From positions 62,001 to 126,000 of the forward strand of contig NZ_BJNG01000005.1 in the NCBI RefSeq assembly GCF_006539565.1: a stretch of DNA of 64,000 nucleotides, in the 5' to 3' direction. This DNA comes from Pseudonocardia hydrocarbonoxydans (GTDB lineage Bacteria; Actinomycetota; Actinomycetes; Mycobacteriales; Pseudonocardiaceae). Below are positions 9,777 to 18,245 of this stretch, piece after piece (within the stretch, counting starts at the first letter, position 1; the number at the start of each line of letters is the position of its first letter). The notes under the pieces were generated by a model, which saw only the letters and a list, made by a program, of their open reading frames with translations, did no database searches and was not told the origin of the DNA. The position numbers were made by a program, and so were the translations under genes.

Positions 9777-10865
9777 AGCAGTGCCTCCGCGAACGGTCCC
9801 AGCGCGAGCGCCGGGAAGAAGGTGAGGGCGGCGACCAGGACGACGGTGCCGCCGAGCAGGACGCCGAACAGCGGTCCGGACGTGGGCAGGCTCCCGGCGC
9901 CGGGTTCGACGCGCCGCTGCGCGGCGAGCGACCCGGCCATGGCCAGCACCGCGAGGATCGGCACGAACCGGCCGACCAGCATCGCGACGCCGAGGCTCGC
10001 CTGGAAGAACGGGTCGGTGACCGTGATGCCCGCGAACGCGCTGCCGTTGTTGTTGGCCGCGCTGGCGTAGGCGTAGAGCACCTCGGTCAGGCCGTGCGGG
10101 CCGGAGTCGTTCAGCACGCCCTCGAGCGGCTGCGTGAGGGCGGCGCCGGTGCCGAGCAGCACCATCGTCGGCATCGCCAGCACCGCGACGACGGCGGCCG
10201 TGACCTGCACCCGCCCGAGCTTCTTGCCCAGGTACTCCGGGGTGCGCCCGACCATCAGCCCGGCCAGGAACACGGCGATGACCGCGAGCACCAGCATGCC
10301 GTAGAGGCCCGCCCCGACCCCGCCGGGAGCGACCTCGCCGAACAGCATGTTCAGCAGCGTCATGCCACCGCCGAGGCCGGTGTAGCCGTCGTGCCAGCTG
10401 TTCACCGCGCCCGTCGACGTGCCGGTGGTGGAGATCGCGAACAGCACCGAGGACCCGATCCCGAACCGGGTCTCCTTGCCCTCCATGGCGCCGCCCGCGA
10501 GCAGGTGCGCCGGGCCGTTCGGGTGGCTCTCGGCCCACCAGGCGACGGTGAGCAGGGTCGCCCACAGCGTGCCCATGACCGCGACGAGCAGGTGGCCCTG
10601 GCGCCGGTCGCCCACCAGCACGCCGAACGTGCGGGTGAGACACACCGGGATCACCAGCAGCAGGAAGACCTGTAGGAGGTTGGTGACCGCGTTCGGGTTC
10701 TCGAAGGGGTGCGCGGAGTTGGCGTTGAACACGCCCCCGCTCCACCCGCCAGTGCCGCTCGCTCCCGTACACCCGGGCCATGTAGCCGCCGAAGGGCGCG
10801 TACACGGCCGCGAGCAGCACGAGGAGCACCCCGACCTGGAGCAGGCCGGCGAGGGTGGACGACAT
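9773..10865 (-). pseudogene. kdpA: kdpA with a large out-of-frame internal deletion
   Basis: KdpA is the channel-like K+-binding subunit, about 555 residues in other bacteria. Here the first 42 residues (from [20 protein letters not shown] to [10 protein letters not shown]) are followed directly, in another frame, by [20 protein letters not shown], which begins at the second selectivity-filter region. About 190 residues (roughly 570 bp) are missing, including the first filter loop. The junction lies in the C-run near 10734-10738. The remaining 319-residue tail to [18 protein letters not shown] is well preserved. The product cannot form a K+ path unless the deletion is an assembly artefact. 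Confidence 0.9.
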
Positions 10866-10951
10866 CAGAACCTCTCCGGCCGGACCAGCGCGAGGAACAG
10901 GTAGCCGAGCAGGGCCAGTGCGACGACCGCCCCGACGACGTTCTCCGTCAC
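10865..10951 (-). CDS. kdpF: KdpF small membrane subunit
   Basis: A 28-residue single-helix peptide reading (M)[18 protein letters not shown] followed by LALVRPERF. Size, hydrophobic helix and the basic C-terminus match KdpF, which stabilises the KdpABC complex. The GTG start at 10951 overlaps the stop of the upstream 27-residue gene (GTGA), and the stop overlaps the kdpA ATG (TGATG). A second in-frame GTG lies at 10954. Confidence 0.85.
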   Translation of the reverse strand: MTENVVGAVVALALLGYLFLALVRPERF

Positions 10952-11031
10952 CACCGCTCCAGCCCCCGCAGCGTCAGCGCGAGCATCAGGAACCCGCCGA
11001 TCAGCAGCAGCACGTACGCGATGTCGGCCAT
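10948..11031 (-). CDS. 27-residue membrane peptide at the head of the kdp operon
   Basis: Reads [20 protein letters not shown] then LRGLERW: one transmembrane helix with a short basic tail, similar in design to KdpF. A strong ribosome-binding site (a purine run GGGGAGGGGGAGG) lies just upstream of the ATG at 11031. Its stop overlaps the kdpF start by GTGA, so it is translationally coupled to the pump genes. It may be a second small accessory subunit. It is too short for ordinary gene callers. Confidence 0.65.
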   Translation of the reverse strand: MADIAYVLLLIGGFLMLALTLRGLERW

Positions 11032-11191
11032 CGCCGGACCTCCCCCTCCCCCCGGCGGTTCCGGCGGGGACGGTGGGAGCGTGCGCCCACCCCGGCCGCC
11101 CGCGGGGGCTCCGCTACGGGTGCTTGACGGGCGGCGGGTCGGCGTTGACGCGATCTTGACGCGGGGGTGACGGGCGCCACCGCCCGCCCCG

Positions 11192-11265
11192 CACGCCCGG
11201 GCCCGCATGCCCGAGGGCCGCACGCCCGCGGTCCGCACGCCGGGGGTCCGCACGCCGGGGGTCCG
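11192..11265. repeat. 15-bp tandem repeat
   Basis: Units begin near 11206, 11221, 11236 and 11251, with a shorter imperfect copy from 11192. The units at 11236 and 11251 are identical (CACGCCGGGGGTCCG); the others differ at a few positions. The array is non-coding and lies between the kdp operon head and the next gene. Confidence 0.8.
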
Positions 11266-11299
11266 CAGGCACACCATCCGGGCCCGTGGCTCGGCTCGC

Positions 11300-11490
11300 A
11301 CGCGCACCGTCCCGGCCCGTACGCGCACCTTCGACCCTCACGCGCACGGTCGAGCACCCACGCGCACCGTCGAAGGTGCGCGCGGGGCCGGAACGTGCGC
11401 GCCCGCAGCGTGCGCGCGGCCCGGCACGTGCGCGCCCGCAAACGTGCACGCGGCTGGCACGTGCGCGCGGGGCCGAGAGGTGCGCGCGGG
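11300..11490. repeat. array of ACGCGCAC motifs that inverts to GTGCGCG
   Basis: The left part has four ACGCGCAC motifs starting at 11300, 11321, 11340 and 11360, spaced 19-21 bp. The right part has the opposite orientation: GTGCGCG or a close variant starting at 11376, 11395, 11410, 11428, 11444, 11461 and 11480, spaced 15-19 bp. A 13-bp inverted repeat (CGCGCACCTTCGA, 11322-11334 and 11370-11382) marks the turn-over point. With the preceding 15-bp array this fills most of the 485 bp (11032-11516) that hold no recognisable gene. Confidence 0.75.
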
Positions 11491-11516
11491 GTAGGGAGGA
11501 GCGCGTGGGGGGCCGG

Positions 11517-12392
11517 TCAGACCCGGGCGATGCGGCCCGGTGGGGGCGCGGCGACCGCGTCGGGGTGCAGCGCCCCGGCCAGCGCCTCGATCCCGTCGAC
11601 GAGCCGGGGCCCGGCCCGCACGACGTAGGCCGCGGAGTCCATCGCCAGCACCGGCACGTCGGGGAGCAGGTGGCGCACCGCGGCGGTCTGGGCGAGCGCG
11701 TCGTCGAGTCCGTACCCGCAGGGGGCGACGACGACCACGTCGGCGGCGGGCAGGTCCGGCCAGCCGACCGACGTGCTGCGCCCGGCGTCGACCCCGCCGA
11801 CCGGCTCCCCGCCCGCGCGGCGCACCAGCTCGGGCACCCAGTGCCCGGCCAGGAACGGCGGGTCGGTCCACTCCAGCACCAGCACCCGCGGCCGGGCCCG
11901 ACCCGCCACCGCGGCCGCCACGGCCGCGAGCCGCGCCCGCAGGCCCGCGACCAGCGCGTCCGCCTGTCCGGGGGCCCCGCCGCGGTGGCCGATCTCCGCG
12001 ATCGCGGCCAGCACCTCGTCGACGGAGTGCGGGTCGACCGAGAGGACGTCCGCGTCGGAGCCGAGCAGCGCCAGCGCGTCGGTGACGGCGCCCGCGGGCA
12101 GTGCGCAGACCCGGCACAGGTCCTGGGTGAGGATCAGCTCGGGGCGCAGCGCGCCCAGCGCGGGGGCGTCGACCTGGTACATCGGCAGGCCCCGGGCGGC
12201 CCGGTCGCGCACCACGGCGTCGATCTCGCCGGGCGTCAGCCCCTCCGGCAGGGCGGTGTCGACGACGACCGGCACGCGGTCCCGGATCCCGGCCGGGTGG
12301 TCGCACTCGAAGGTGACGGCCACCAGGTCGTCGACGAGCCCGACCGCGGCGGCGATCTCGGTGGCGGCGGGGAGCAGCGACGCGATCCGCAT
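11517..12392 (-). CDS. BtuF-like cobalamin-binding protein, no signal peptide
   Basis: A 291-residue periplasmic-binding-fold protein (BtuF/FecB clan) opening MRIASLLPAATEIAAAVG, the usual start of cobalamin-binding proteins. Further family stretches are LILTQDLCRVCA and a C-terminal lobe with DVVVVAPCGYGLDD. There is no signal peptide or lipobox, so it is predicted to be cytosolic, unlike classical BtuF. No transporter genes adjoin it. Proteins of this soluble type are common in actinobacteria, and their role is unclear. It ends just before the repeat block. Confidence 0.8.
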   Translation of the reverse strand: MRIASLLPAATEIAAAVGLVDDLVAVTFECDHPAGIRDRVPVVVDTALPEGLTPGEIDAVVRDRAARGLPMYQVDAPALGALRPELILTQDLCRVCALPAGAVTDALALLGSDADVLSVDPHSVDEVLAAIAEIGHRGGAPGQADALVAGLRARLAAVAAAVAGRARPRVLVLEWTDPPFLAGHWVPELVRRAGGEPVGGVDAGRSTSVGWPDLPAADVVVVAPCGYGLDDALAQTAAVRHLLPDVPVLAMDSAAYVVRAGPRLVDGIEALAGALHPDAVAAPPPGRIARV

Positions 12393-12484
12393 CCGGCGAG
12401 CGTAGGCGCCGCGACCGCAACCGGATGTATCCGGCGGTCGGGATTCGGCTCGACAGAGCGGGTACCCGAGGGGCCGGAGGTCGG

Positions 12485-13009
12485 ATGGACGAGCAGTACC
12501 AGCAGGTGACCGTGCTCGGCGAGGTGTACCGCGTGACCCGCGGGCCCGGGGCCGTGTCGGTGGAGGCGCTGCGGCGCGACGACGTCGTGGAGCGCCTGAG
12601 TGCCGCCGCGGTGGCGGGCGGCCGACGGGTCGTCGCGGTCGACCGGTCGGGCCTCGCCGCGACCTACACCGGCCGCGTGCGCACCGACCCCGAGCGGGGG
12701 CGCCTCGTCGTCACCGACGTGGAGTCCGGCGGCCGGACCTACCACGCCGTCGCGGCGCCGGAGGAGCACCACGACCGCCTCACCGACGCGCTGCACGGGG
12801 CCGAGCTGCCCCGGCTGCTGCGGATCCCGCGCCTCGCGAGGGCCGTGCACGAGGGCGGGGCGGGGTTGTCGTCCCCCGCCGCGGCCCCACCGGATCCCGG
12901 CGACGACGGGGCCCTCGCCTGCGCGCTGGCGCGCCGGAAGGCGACGCTGCCGGTCAGCCGGTTCGCCGCGGTGTACTGCGCCGCGTGCGTCCTGCACGCC
13001 GCGACGTGA
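12485..13009 (+). CDS. hypothetical protein
   Basis: A 174-residue protein that I do not recognise, beginning MDEQYQQVTVLGEVYRVTRG. The first 110 residues look like a mixed alpha/beta soluble domain. A Pro/Ala/Gly-rich linker (about 125-140) is followed by a tail with two cysteines (YCAACVLH) that might bind metal. The ATG at 12485 has AGGT upstream. It is divergent from the BtuF-like gene and convergent with the DUF2252 gene, 4 bp apart. Confidence 0.65.
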   Translation: MDEQYQQVTVLGEVYRVTRGPGAVSVEALRRDDVVERLSAAAVAGGRRVVAVDRSGLAATYTGRVRTDPERGRLVVTDVESGGRTYHAVAAPEEHHDRLTDALHGAELPRLLRIPRLARAVHEGGAGLSSPAAAPPDPGDDGALACALARRKATLPVSRFAAVYCAACVLHAAT

Positions 13010-13013
13010 CCGG

Positions 13014-14426
13014 TCAGTACCCGGGCTCGCAGGCCAGCTTCCCGCGCCGCACGGCGTCCACGAGCGCGGCGTGGTCGGCCTCGGTCTGGTCGGCGTACCG
13101 GCGGGCGAAGGCGCTCAACGCGCGGTCGACGTTGTCCCCGCGCCCGACGTACCCGGAGATCATCGACGCCCCGCTGGTGCGGGCGTGGCCCTTGGCCAGC
13201 AGGTGCCCCACCACCCCCGAGTAGTCGACCAGGGCGGCCGGGTGGATCCCCTCCAGCTCGATGGAGCCCTTCATGTCGCGGAACTGGCGGACGTAGAACT
13301 GCATGTCACCGACGCTGGTCCAGCCCAGCAGCGGGTCGCTGACGGTCTGCAGCGCCTGCTGGTACTCCACGACCCGCTGTCCCTGGTGCGCGTGCAGCGC
13401 CGAGTCGCCGTGGACGTGGCGGGCCAGCACCGAGCGGCGGGCCTGCTTGAGCTGCAGGAACACGACGTCGTCGGGCGCGGAGCCCTCCAGCAGCGCGACG
13501 TAGGCCCGCAGGCCCACGCTGCCGACGCCGACGACCTTGTGCCCGACGTCGAGCAGCGTGTAGCCGCCCAGGACGCGGCGCCAGTGCGGCGCCAGTGTCT
13601 GCAGGTAGTCGTCGAGCGCGGCGCCGACCAGGTCGGCCTCGGCGTCGGGCAGCCGGGTCATCAGCGGCGGCTCCTCGACCAGGCGACGGGTGCCGGCGAC
13701 CTCCTCGGTGAACCGCGGCAGCGCGCGGTCCCCGGTGCGCCGCCGCGCCCGCCGGGCCGCCCGGACGATCTCGGCGCGCAGCGCGCGCGGGCTCTCCTCG
13801 GCGAGCCGGTCGACGTCGAGGCGCTCGTAGGAGCGCGAGAGCAACGGCTTGCGGGCGAGGAAGCGCACCTCGTCCCGGTAGGCCGCCACGCAGGTGCGCA
13901 CCGCGTCGGCGCACTGGTCCTCCGACGCCGACCCGTGCCGCCCGGCCACCCAGATGCTCGCGACGAGCCGGCGCAGGTCCCACTCCCAGGCGCCGGGGTG
14001 CGCCTCGTCGAAGTCGTTGAGGTCGATGACCAGGTCGCGTTCGGGCGAGGCGTAGAAGCCGAAGTTGCCCAGGTGGGCGTCGCCGCAGACGACCGGGGTG
14101 ATCCCGGTGCGCGGCAGCCCGGCCACGTCGTCGGCCATCACCACGGCCGAGCCGCGCAGGAACCCGTAGGGCGAGGCGGTCATCCGGCCCACCCGGATCG
14201 GCACCAGCGACTCGACGCGGCCGACGTGCGACTCGATGATCTGCGCGACCGGGTCCGGCCGGTCGGGGCCGGGGTCCCAGACGGCCAGTGACGACCGCGG
14301 CACCCGCTTGCGCAGCGCCTTGCCCATCGCCATGCGCTCCGCGCGGGCCACGGGCCGTTGCCGCAGCGAGGCGTAGGCGGTGCCGTCGGCGTCGGCGAGG
14401 ACGGTGTGGCCGGAGGCGCGAGTCAC
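13014..14426 (-). CDS. DUF2252 domain-containing protein
   Basis: A 470-residue protein of the DUF2252 family. The kinase-like core shows VVCGDAHLGNFGFYASPE, then a second acidic motif in VIDLNDFDEAHPGAWEWDL, reminiscent of the catalytic loop and metal-binding Asp of aminoglycoside-phosphotransferase-like folds. Family members have no established reaction. No membrane segment is predicted. It stands alone on the minus strand with a GTG start. Confidence 0.85.
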   Translation of the reverse strand: MTRASGHTVLADADGTAYASLRQRPVARAERMAMGKALRKRVPRSSLAVWDPGPDRPDPVAQIIESHVGRVESLVPIRVGRMTASPYGFLRGSAVVMADDVAGLPRTGITPVVCGDAHLGNFGFYASPERDLVIDLNDFDEAHPGAWEWDLRRLVASIWVAGRHGSASEDQCADAVRTCVAAYRDEVRFLARKPLLSRSYERLDVDRLAEESPRALRAEIVRAARRARRRTGDRALPRFTEEVAGTRRLVEEPPLMTRLPDAEADLVGAALDDYLQTLAPHWRRVLGGYTLLDVGHKVVGVGSVGLRAYVALLEGSAPDDVVFLQLKQARRSVLARHVHGDSALHAHQGQRVVEYQQALQTVSDPLLGWTSVGDMQFYVRQFRDMKGSIELEGIHPAALVDYSGVVGHLLAKGHARTSGASMISGYVGRGDNVDRALSAFARRYADQTEADHAALVDAVRRGKLACEPGY

Positions 14427-14460
14427 CCGCGCAGGCTATCCCCGCGGGCGACCCGGGGGC

Positions 14461-14601
14461 TCAGAGCAGGACGAGGCCGAGCAGGAACAACGCGACGGTC
14501 AGCCCGAACAGGACGGCGACGACGCGGTCGGCGGCCGGGGCGGCCGTCAGCGGCGGGCCCGGGACGGCGGCCCGGGTGGCGGTGGTGGTGATCACGGTCA
14601 T
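14461..14601 (-). CDS. 46-residue single-pass membrane protein
   Basis: A short frame beginning MTVITTTATRAAVPGPPLTA, with a hydrophobic C-terminal helix (VVAVLFGLTVALFLLGLVLL) that ends at the stop. A GAGCAGG ribosome-binding site precedes the ATG. It sits in the gap upstream of the DUF2252 gene, is too short for standard gene callers, and has the look of a real tail-anchored membrane peptide. No family was recognised. Confidence 0.5.
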   Translation of the reverse strand: MTVITTTATRAAVPGPPLTAAPAADRVVAVLFGLTVALFLLGLVLL

Positions 14602-14736
14602 GCCTGCTCATCGCCGTCGGGTGCCGATCGGTTAGCCGTGGGCGGGCGCGTCATCCCTTCCGGTGGCGTCGTCCTCCGGGCCGTAACGGACCCGCGGGCC
14701 CGACGGCGGCACGGCATCCGGGGCAGGATCGCCCCC

Positions 14737-16356
14737 ATGAGCGCCCCCGGCCCCGTCGCCCGCACCGTCGACCGCCTCGCCACCCGCGTGCTGGGCCTGC
14801 CCGGCGCCCGGACCGGCTACACCGTGCGCACCGAGCGGGTCCCGGTCCGCGACGGCGTCGTGCTGCTCGCCACCCACCTCGCCCCCGACACCGCGCACCC
14901 GCTGGGCACGGTGCTGGTGCGCACGCCCTACGGCAGACGCTCCCCGCTCGACGTCGTGTCGGCCCGCACGCTGGCCGCGCGCGGCTACCACGTGCTCGTG
15001 CAGAGCTGCCGCGGCACCTTCGGTTCCGGCGGGGTGTTCGAGCCGATGGTCCACGAGGTCGACGACGGGCTCGACACCGTCGCCTGGCTGCGGGGGCAGG
15101 ACTGGTTCGACGGCCGGCTCGCCACCGCGGGGCTGTCCTACCTGGGCTGGACGCAGTGGGCGCTGATGACCGACCCGCCGCCGGAGCTGAAGGCCTCGGT
15201 CGTGGTGGTCGGGCCGCACGACTTCGCCGAGGTGACCCACGGCCGCGGCGCGTTCACCCTCGACGACTTCCTGGGCTGGAGCGCGATGATGGCCGTCCAG
15301 GAGGTCGGCGGTCCGCTGCGCCGCGCCGCCCGCAGCCTGACCGGGCGCCCGGCGCTGCGCCGGGCCCATGCGGGCCTGCCGCTCGTCGACGCCGGGGAGG
15401 CGCTGCTGGACGGCGGCGCGCCCTGGTACCGCGACTGGGCCTCGCACCCCGACCGCAACGACCCGTTCTGGGAGCCGCGCCGGGTCACCGCCGCGCTGGA
15501 ACGGACCACGGCGCCGGTGCTGCTGGTCGGCGGCTGGCAGGACCTGTTCCTGGACCAGACGCTGCACCAGTACGCCGTGCTGCGCGGGCGCGGCGCGCCG
15601 GTGGCGCTCACCGTCGGCCCGTGGACGCACCTGCAGGTCGCCGTGGCCGCGGACGTGGCGCGGGAGACCCTGCAGTTCGTCGACCAGCACCTGGCCGGGG
15701 TCGGGGCCCGGCCGTCCCCGGTGCGCATCCACGTCACCGGGGCGGGGCAGTGGCGCGACCTGCCGGAGTGGCCGCCGCCGACCGCGGCCCGGACCTGGCA
15801 CGCGGCCGCGGGCGGCGCGCTGCTCCCCGACGGGGTGGCGGTCCCCGCACCGGCCACCCGGTTCCGCTTCGACCCGACCGACCCGACGCCGACCGTCGGC
15901 GGCCGGCTCCTCGCCGCGGGCGCCGGGGTGCGCGACAACGCGGCGCTGGAGGCCCGGCCCGACGTCGTCGCGTTCACCGGGGAGCCGCTGGCCGCCGACC
16001 TGGAGGTCGTCGGCGAGCCGACCGTGGAGCTCGACCACTCCACCGACAACCCGCACGCCGACGTGTTCGTCCGCCTCTGCGACGTCGACGCCGGGGGCCG
16101 CTCCCGCAACGTCACCGACGTCCTGCTGCGGCTGGACCCCGACCGCGGGCCGGGTCCCGTGCGCCTGACCCTCGACGCGTGCGCGCACCGGTTCGCCGCG
16201 GGGCACCGGCTGCGGCTGCTGGTGGCGGGCGGGTCGCACCCTCGCTTCGCCCGCAACCTGGGCACCGGGGAGCCGGCCGCCGGGTCGTCGCGGACGGCGC
16301 CGAGCGTGCACACCGTCACGGGGGCCCGGCTGACGCTCCCGGCCGTCGGCCCGTGA
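14737..16356 (+). CDS. CocE/NonD family hydrolase (X-Pro dipeptidyl-peptidase type)
   Basis: A 539-residue serine hydrolase of the CocE/NonD family. An alpha/beta-hydrolase domain carries the oxyanion Tyr region VRTPYGRRSP, the nucleophile elbow AGLSYLGWTQW, the acid in GGWQDLFLD and the His in GPWTHLQ. The C-terminal third is the family's jelly-roll domain, with FTGEPLAADLEVVGEP and HRLRLLVAGG. The ATG at 14737 is chosen because the longer frame upstream overlaps the 46-residue gene and has no family homology. Likely substrates are esters, acyl amides or short peptides. Confidence 0.9.
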   Translation: MSAPGPVARTVDRLATRVLGLPGARTGYTVRTERVPVRDGVVLLATHLAPDTAHPLGTVLVRTPYGRRSPLDVVSARTLAARGYHVLVQSCRGTFGSGGVFEPMVHEVDDGLDTVAWLRGQDWFDGRLATAGLSYLGWTQWALMTDPPPELKASVVVVGPHDFAEVTHGRGAFTLDDFLGWSAMMAVQEVGGPLRRAARSLTGRPALRRAHAGLPLVDAGEALLDGGAPWYRDWASHPDRNDPFWEPRRVTAALERTTAPVLLVGGWQDLFLDQTLHQYAVLRGRGAPVALTVGPWTHLQVAVAADVARETLQFVDQHLAGVGARPSPVRIHVTGAGQWRDLPEWPPPTAARTWHAAAGGALLPDGVAVPAPATRFRFDPTDPTPTVGGRLLAAGAGVRDNAALEARPDVVAFTGEPLAADLEVVGEPTVELDHSTDNPHADVFVRLCDVDAGGRSRNVTDVLLRLDPDRGPGPVRLTLDACAHRFAAGHRLRLLVAGGSHPRFARNLGTGEPAAGSSRTAPSVHTVTGARLTLPAVGP

Positions 16357-16582
16357 GGTGGTGGTAGTTCGCCGGGCGCAGACGCATCGCGTGCAGCACC
16401 ACCGGCGGGTCGCCGGGGGCCACGACGACCTCGACGAGATCGCGGTCGGCGGTGAGCCCGATGTGCAGCACCACCCCGCCCTCCGGCGAGGACTGGTCGA
16501 CCGAGCGGAGCGGGGCCTCGAGCACGCGGCGCACGGCGTCGGCGGTGAGGCCGTGCTTGCGGGCGCTGCGCGTCAGTCGCAC
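16316..16582 (-). CDS. small BrnT/DUF4258-like protein
   Basis: An 88-residue protein opening MRLTRSARKHGLTADAVRRV, with the pattern ARKHG...V...HAMRLRPANYHHL seen in the BrnT/DUF4258 group of small RNase-toxin-like proteins. It starts at a GTG and overlaps the end of the CocE gene by 41 bp, convergently. No antitoxin gene is visible beside it, so it is either an orphan or not a toxin. Confidence 0.55.
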   Translation of the reverse strand: MRLTRSARKHGLTADAVRRVLEAPLRSVDQSSPEGGVVLHIGLTADRDLVEVVVAPGDPPVVLHAMRLRPANYHHLTGRRPGASAGPP

Positions 16583-16611
16583 GCCGTGATCCTAACGATC
16601 CAGCCCTACTG

Positions 16612-16657
16612 GTGAGGCACGTCTCACCGGCGGTGAGAACTGCACCGAATGTCTCAC
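16612..16657. promoter_or_regulatory. phased GTGAG/CTCAC half-sites, putative operator
   Basis: Four pentamers alternate in orientation: GTGAG 16612, CTCAC 16623, GTGAG 16633, CTCAC 16653. Their starts are 11, 10 and 20 bp apart, about one or two helical turns. They lie between the divergent small BrnT-like gene and the TPR gene. Confidence 0.5.
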
Positions 16658-16739
16658 ATCACGGTCACTCGACTGGACGATCAACGGATCTGCCGGATAC
16701 TTTCCGTGACAGCAACCGTCGAGACCCGGGGGACGCGCG

Positions 16740-17498
16740 ATGGCCTGGTGGAACCGCAGGGACAAGCCCGCCGCACCGCGGCACGGCACCCGTGCCGAGC
16801 GCGTGGAGGCGCTGGCCGCCCGCAACGCCGAGGCGGCGGCACGGCTCGCCGACGGCGATGCCGAGGAGGCGGTGCGCCTGCTCACCTCTGCGGTCGCGGG
16901 CTGCCGCGCCCTGCTCGGCGACGACCACCCCGACACCCTCGTCGTGGAGGGCAACCTCGCCGTGGCCACCGCCCGGGCCGACCGGCCGCGCGAGGCCGTC
17001 GACCTGCTGCGCTCCGCCGTCGACGTCCGGGCCCGCCTGCTCGGCCCGGACGACCCCCGCACGCTCGACGCGCGCGACGCGCTGGCCACCGGGTACCGGC
17101 TCGCCGGGCGGCACGCCGAGGCCGTCGACCTGGCGGCGGTGGTCGCGGACGTGCGCCGCCGCGACCTCGGGCCGGCCGACGTCGCCACGCTGGCCGCACG
17201 CACCGGGCTGGCGCTGGCGCAGGCCGCGGGCGGCCACCTCACCGCCGCCGTCACCGTCCTGGATTCGGCCCTGCGCGACGCCGAGTTCGCCCTGGGCCCG
17301 CGCAGCGTCCACACGATCACCGTGCGCGCCGCCCTGGCGAGCTGCCTCGCCGAGCTGGGGCGCACCGGGGAGGCCGTCGCCGGGCTGGAGCGCGCCCTCA
17401 CCGACTGCACCGAGCTCCTCGGCCCGGACCACCCCGACACCCGCGCCCTGGCCGCCGACCTGATCGACGTGCGCCGCCCCCAGCGCCTCGGCGTGTAG
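16740..17498 (+). CDS. tetratricopeptide-repeat protein
   Basis: A 252-residue all-helical protein with about four kinesin-light-chain-like TPR units, each ending in a motif such as LLGDDHPDTLVVEGNLA, LLGPDDPRTLDARDALA or LLGPDHPDTRALAADL. The N-terminus is MAWWNRRDKPAAPRHG, basic and unstructured. No enzymatic or DNA-binding domain is present, so it is likely a scaffold, of a kind often fused to regulators in actinobacteria. The gene is preceded by the phased GTGAG sites. Confidence 0.85.
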   Translation: MAWWNRRDKPAAPRHGTRAERVEALAARNAEAAARLADGDAEEAVRLLTSAVAGCRALLGDDHPDTLVVEGNLAVATARADRPREAVDLLRSAVDVRARLLGPDDPRTLDARDALATGYRLAGRHAEAVDLAAVVADVRRRDLGPADVATLAARTGLALAQAAGGHLTAAVTVLDSALRDAEFALGPRSVHTITVRAALASCLAELGRTGEAVAGLERALTDCTELLGPDHPDTRALAADLIDVRRPQRLGV

Positions 17499-17501
17499 GT
17501 C

Positions 17502-18245
17502 TCAGCCCGGCCGCAGCGCGGCCAGCACCTCGGCCTCCACCGCGCCGGCCGCCGCCGTGGCCTCCTGCGGCCGGGGCCGCGGCAGGTCCACCGGGATCTC
17601 GCACCGCACCCGGGTCGGGCGGGGCCCGAGCACCACCACCCGGTCGGACAGGCGCACGGCCTCGCGGATGTCGTGGGTGATCAGCAGGACGGTCCAGCCG
17701 AACCCGGCGCGGACGTCGTCGAGCCAGGTCTGCAGGTCGGCGCGGGTCAGCGAGTCCAGCGCGCCGAACGGCTCGTCGAGCAGCAGCACGGCCCGGTCCT
17801 GGACGACGGTGCGCAGCAGGGCCGCGCGCTGGCGCATCCCGCCGGACAGCTCCGCGGGGCGGGCCCCCTCGAAACCGGCCAGCCCGAACGCCCCGAACAG
17901 CTCCCCCGCCCGGCGGCGGGCCGTGCGGCGCGGCACGCCGGCGACCTCCAGCCCGAGCGCGGTGTTGTCGAGCACCGTGCGCCAGGGGAACAACAGGTCC
18001 TGCTGGGGCATGTAGGCGAAGGGGTCGACGCGTCCGGTCGCGTCCCGCCCGTCGACGACGACGCGCCCGGCGTCGGGCCGGTGCAGGCCCGCGACCACGT
18101 CGAACAACGTCGACTTGCCGCACCCGCTGGGCCCGATCAGCGACACGAACTCCCCGGGCGCCACGTCGAAGCTGACGCCGTCGAGCACGGGCAGGCCGGG
18201 GAAGGCCAGGTGCACGTCCTGCACCCGCAGCTTCGGCTCACCCAT
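17502..18245 (-). CDS. thiZ: ABC transporter ATPase, thiamine-precursor type
   Basis: A 247-residue ABC ATPase of the nitrate/taurine/HMP import type. Walker A is IGPSGCGKST, the signature is ELSGGMRQRAALLR, Walker B is VLLLDEPFGALD, and the H-loop is LLITHDIREA. It overlaps the permease by 8 bp and is the last gene of an operon that starts with a TPP riboswitch. This makes uptake of the thiamine pyrimidine precursor (HMP, or formylaminopyrimidine) the likely role rather than taurine or nitrate. Confidence 0.85.
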   Translation of the reverse strand: MGEPKLRVQDVHLAFPGLPVLDGVSFDVAPGEFVSLIGPSGCGKSTLFDVVAGLHRPDAGRVVVDGRDATGRVDPFAYMPQQDLLFPWRTVLDNTALGLEVAGVPRRTARRRAGELFGAFGLAGFEGARPAELSGGMRQRAALLRTVVQDRAVLLLDEPFGALDSLTRADLQTWLDDVRAGFGWTVLLITHDIREAVRLSDRVVVLGPRPTRVRCEIPVDLPRPRPQEATAAAGAVEAEVLAALRPG

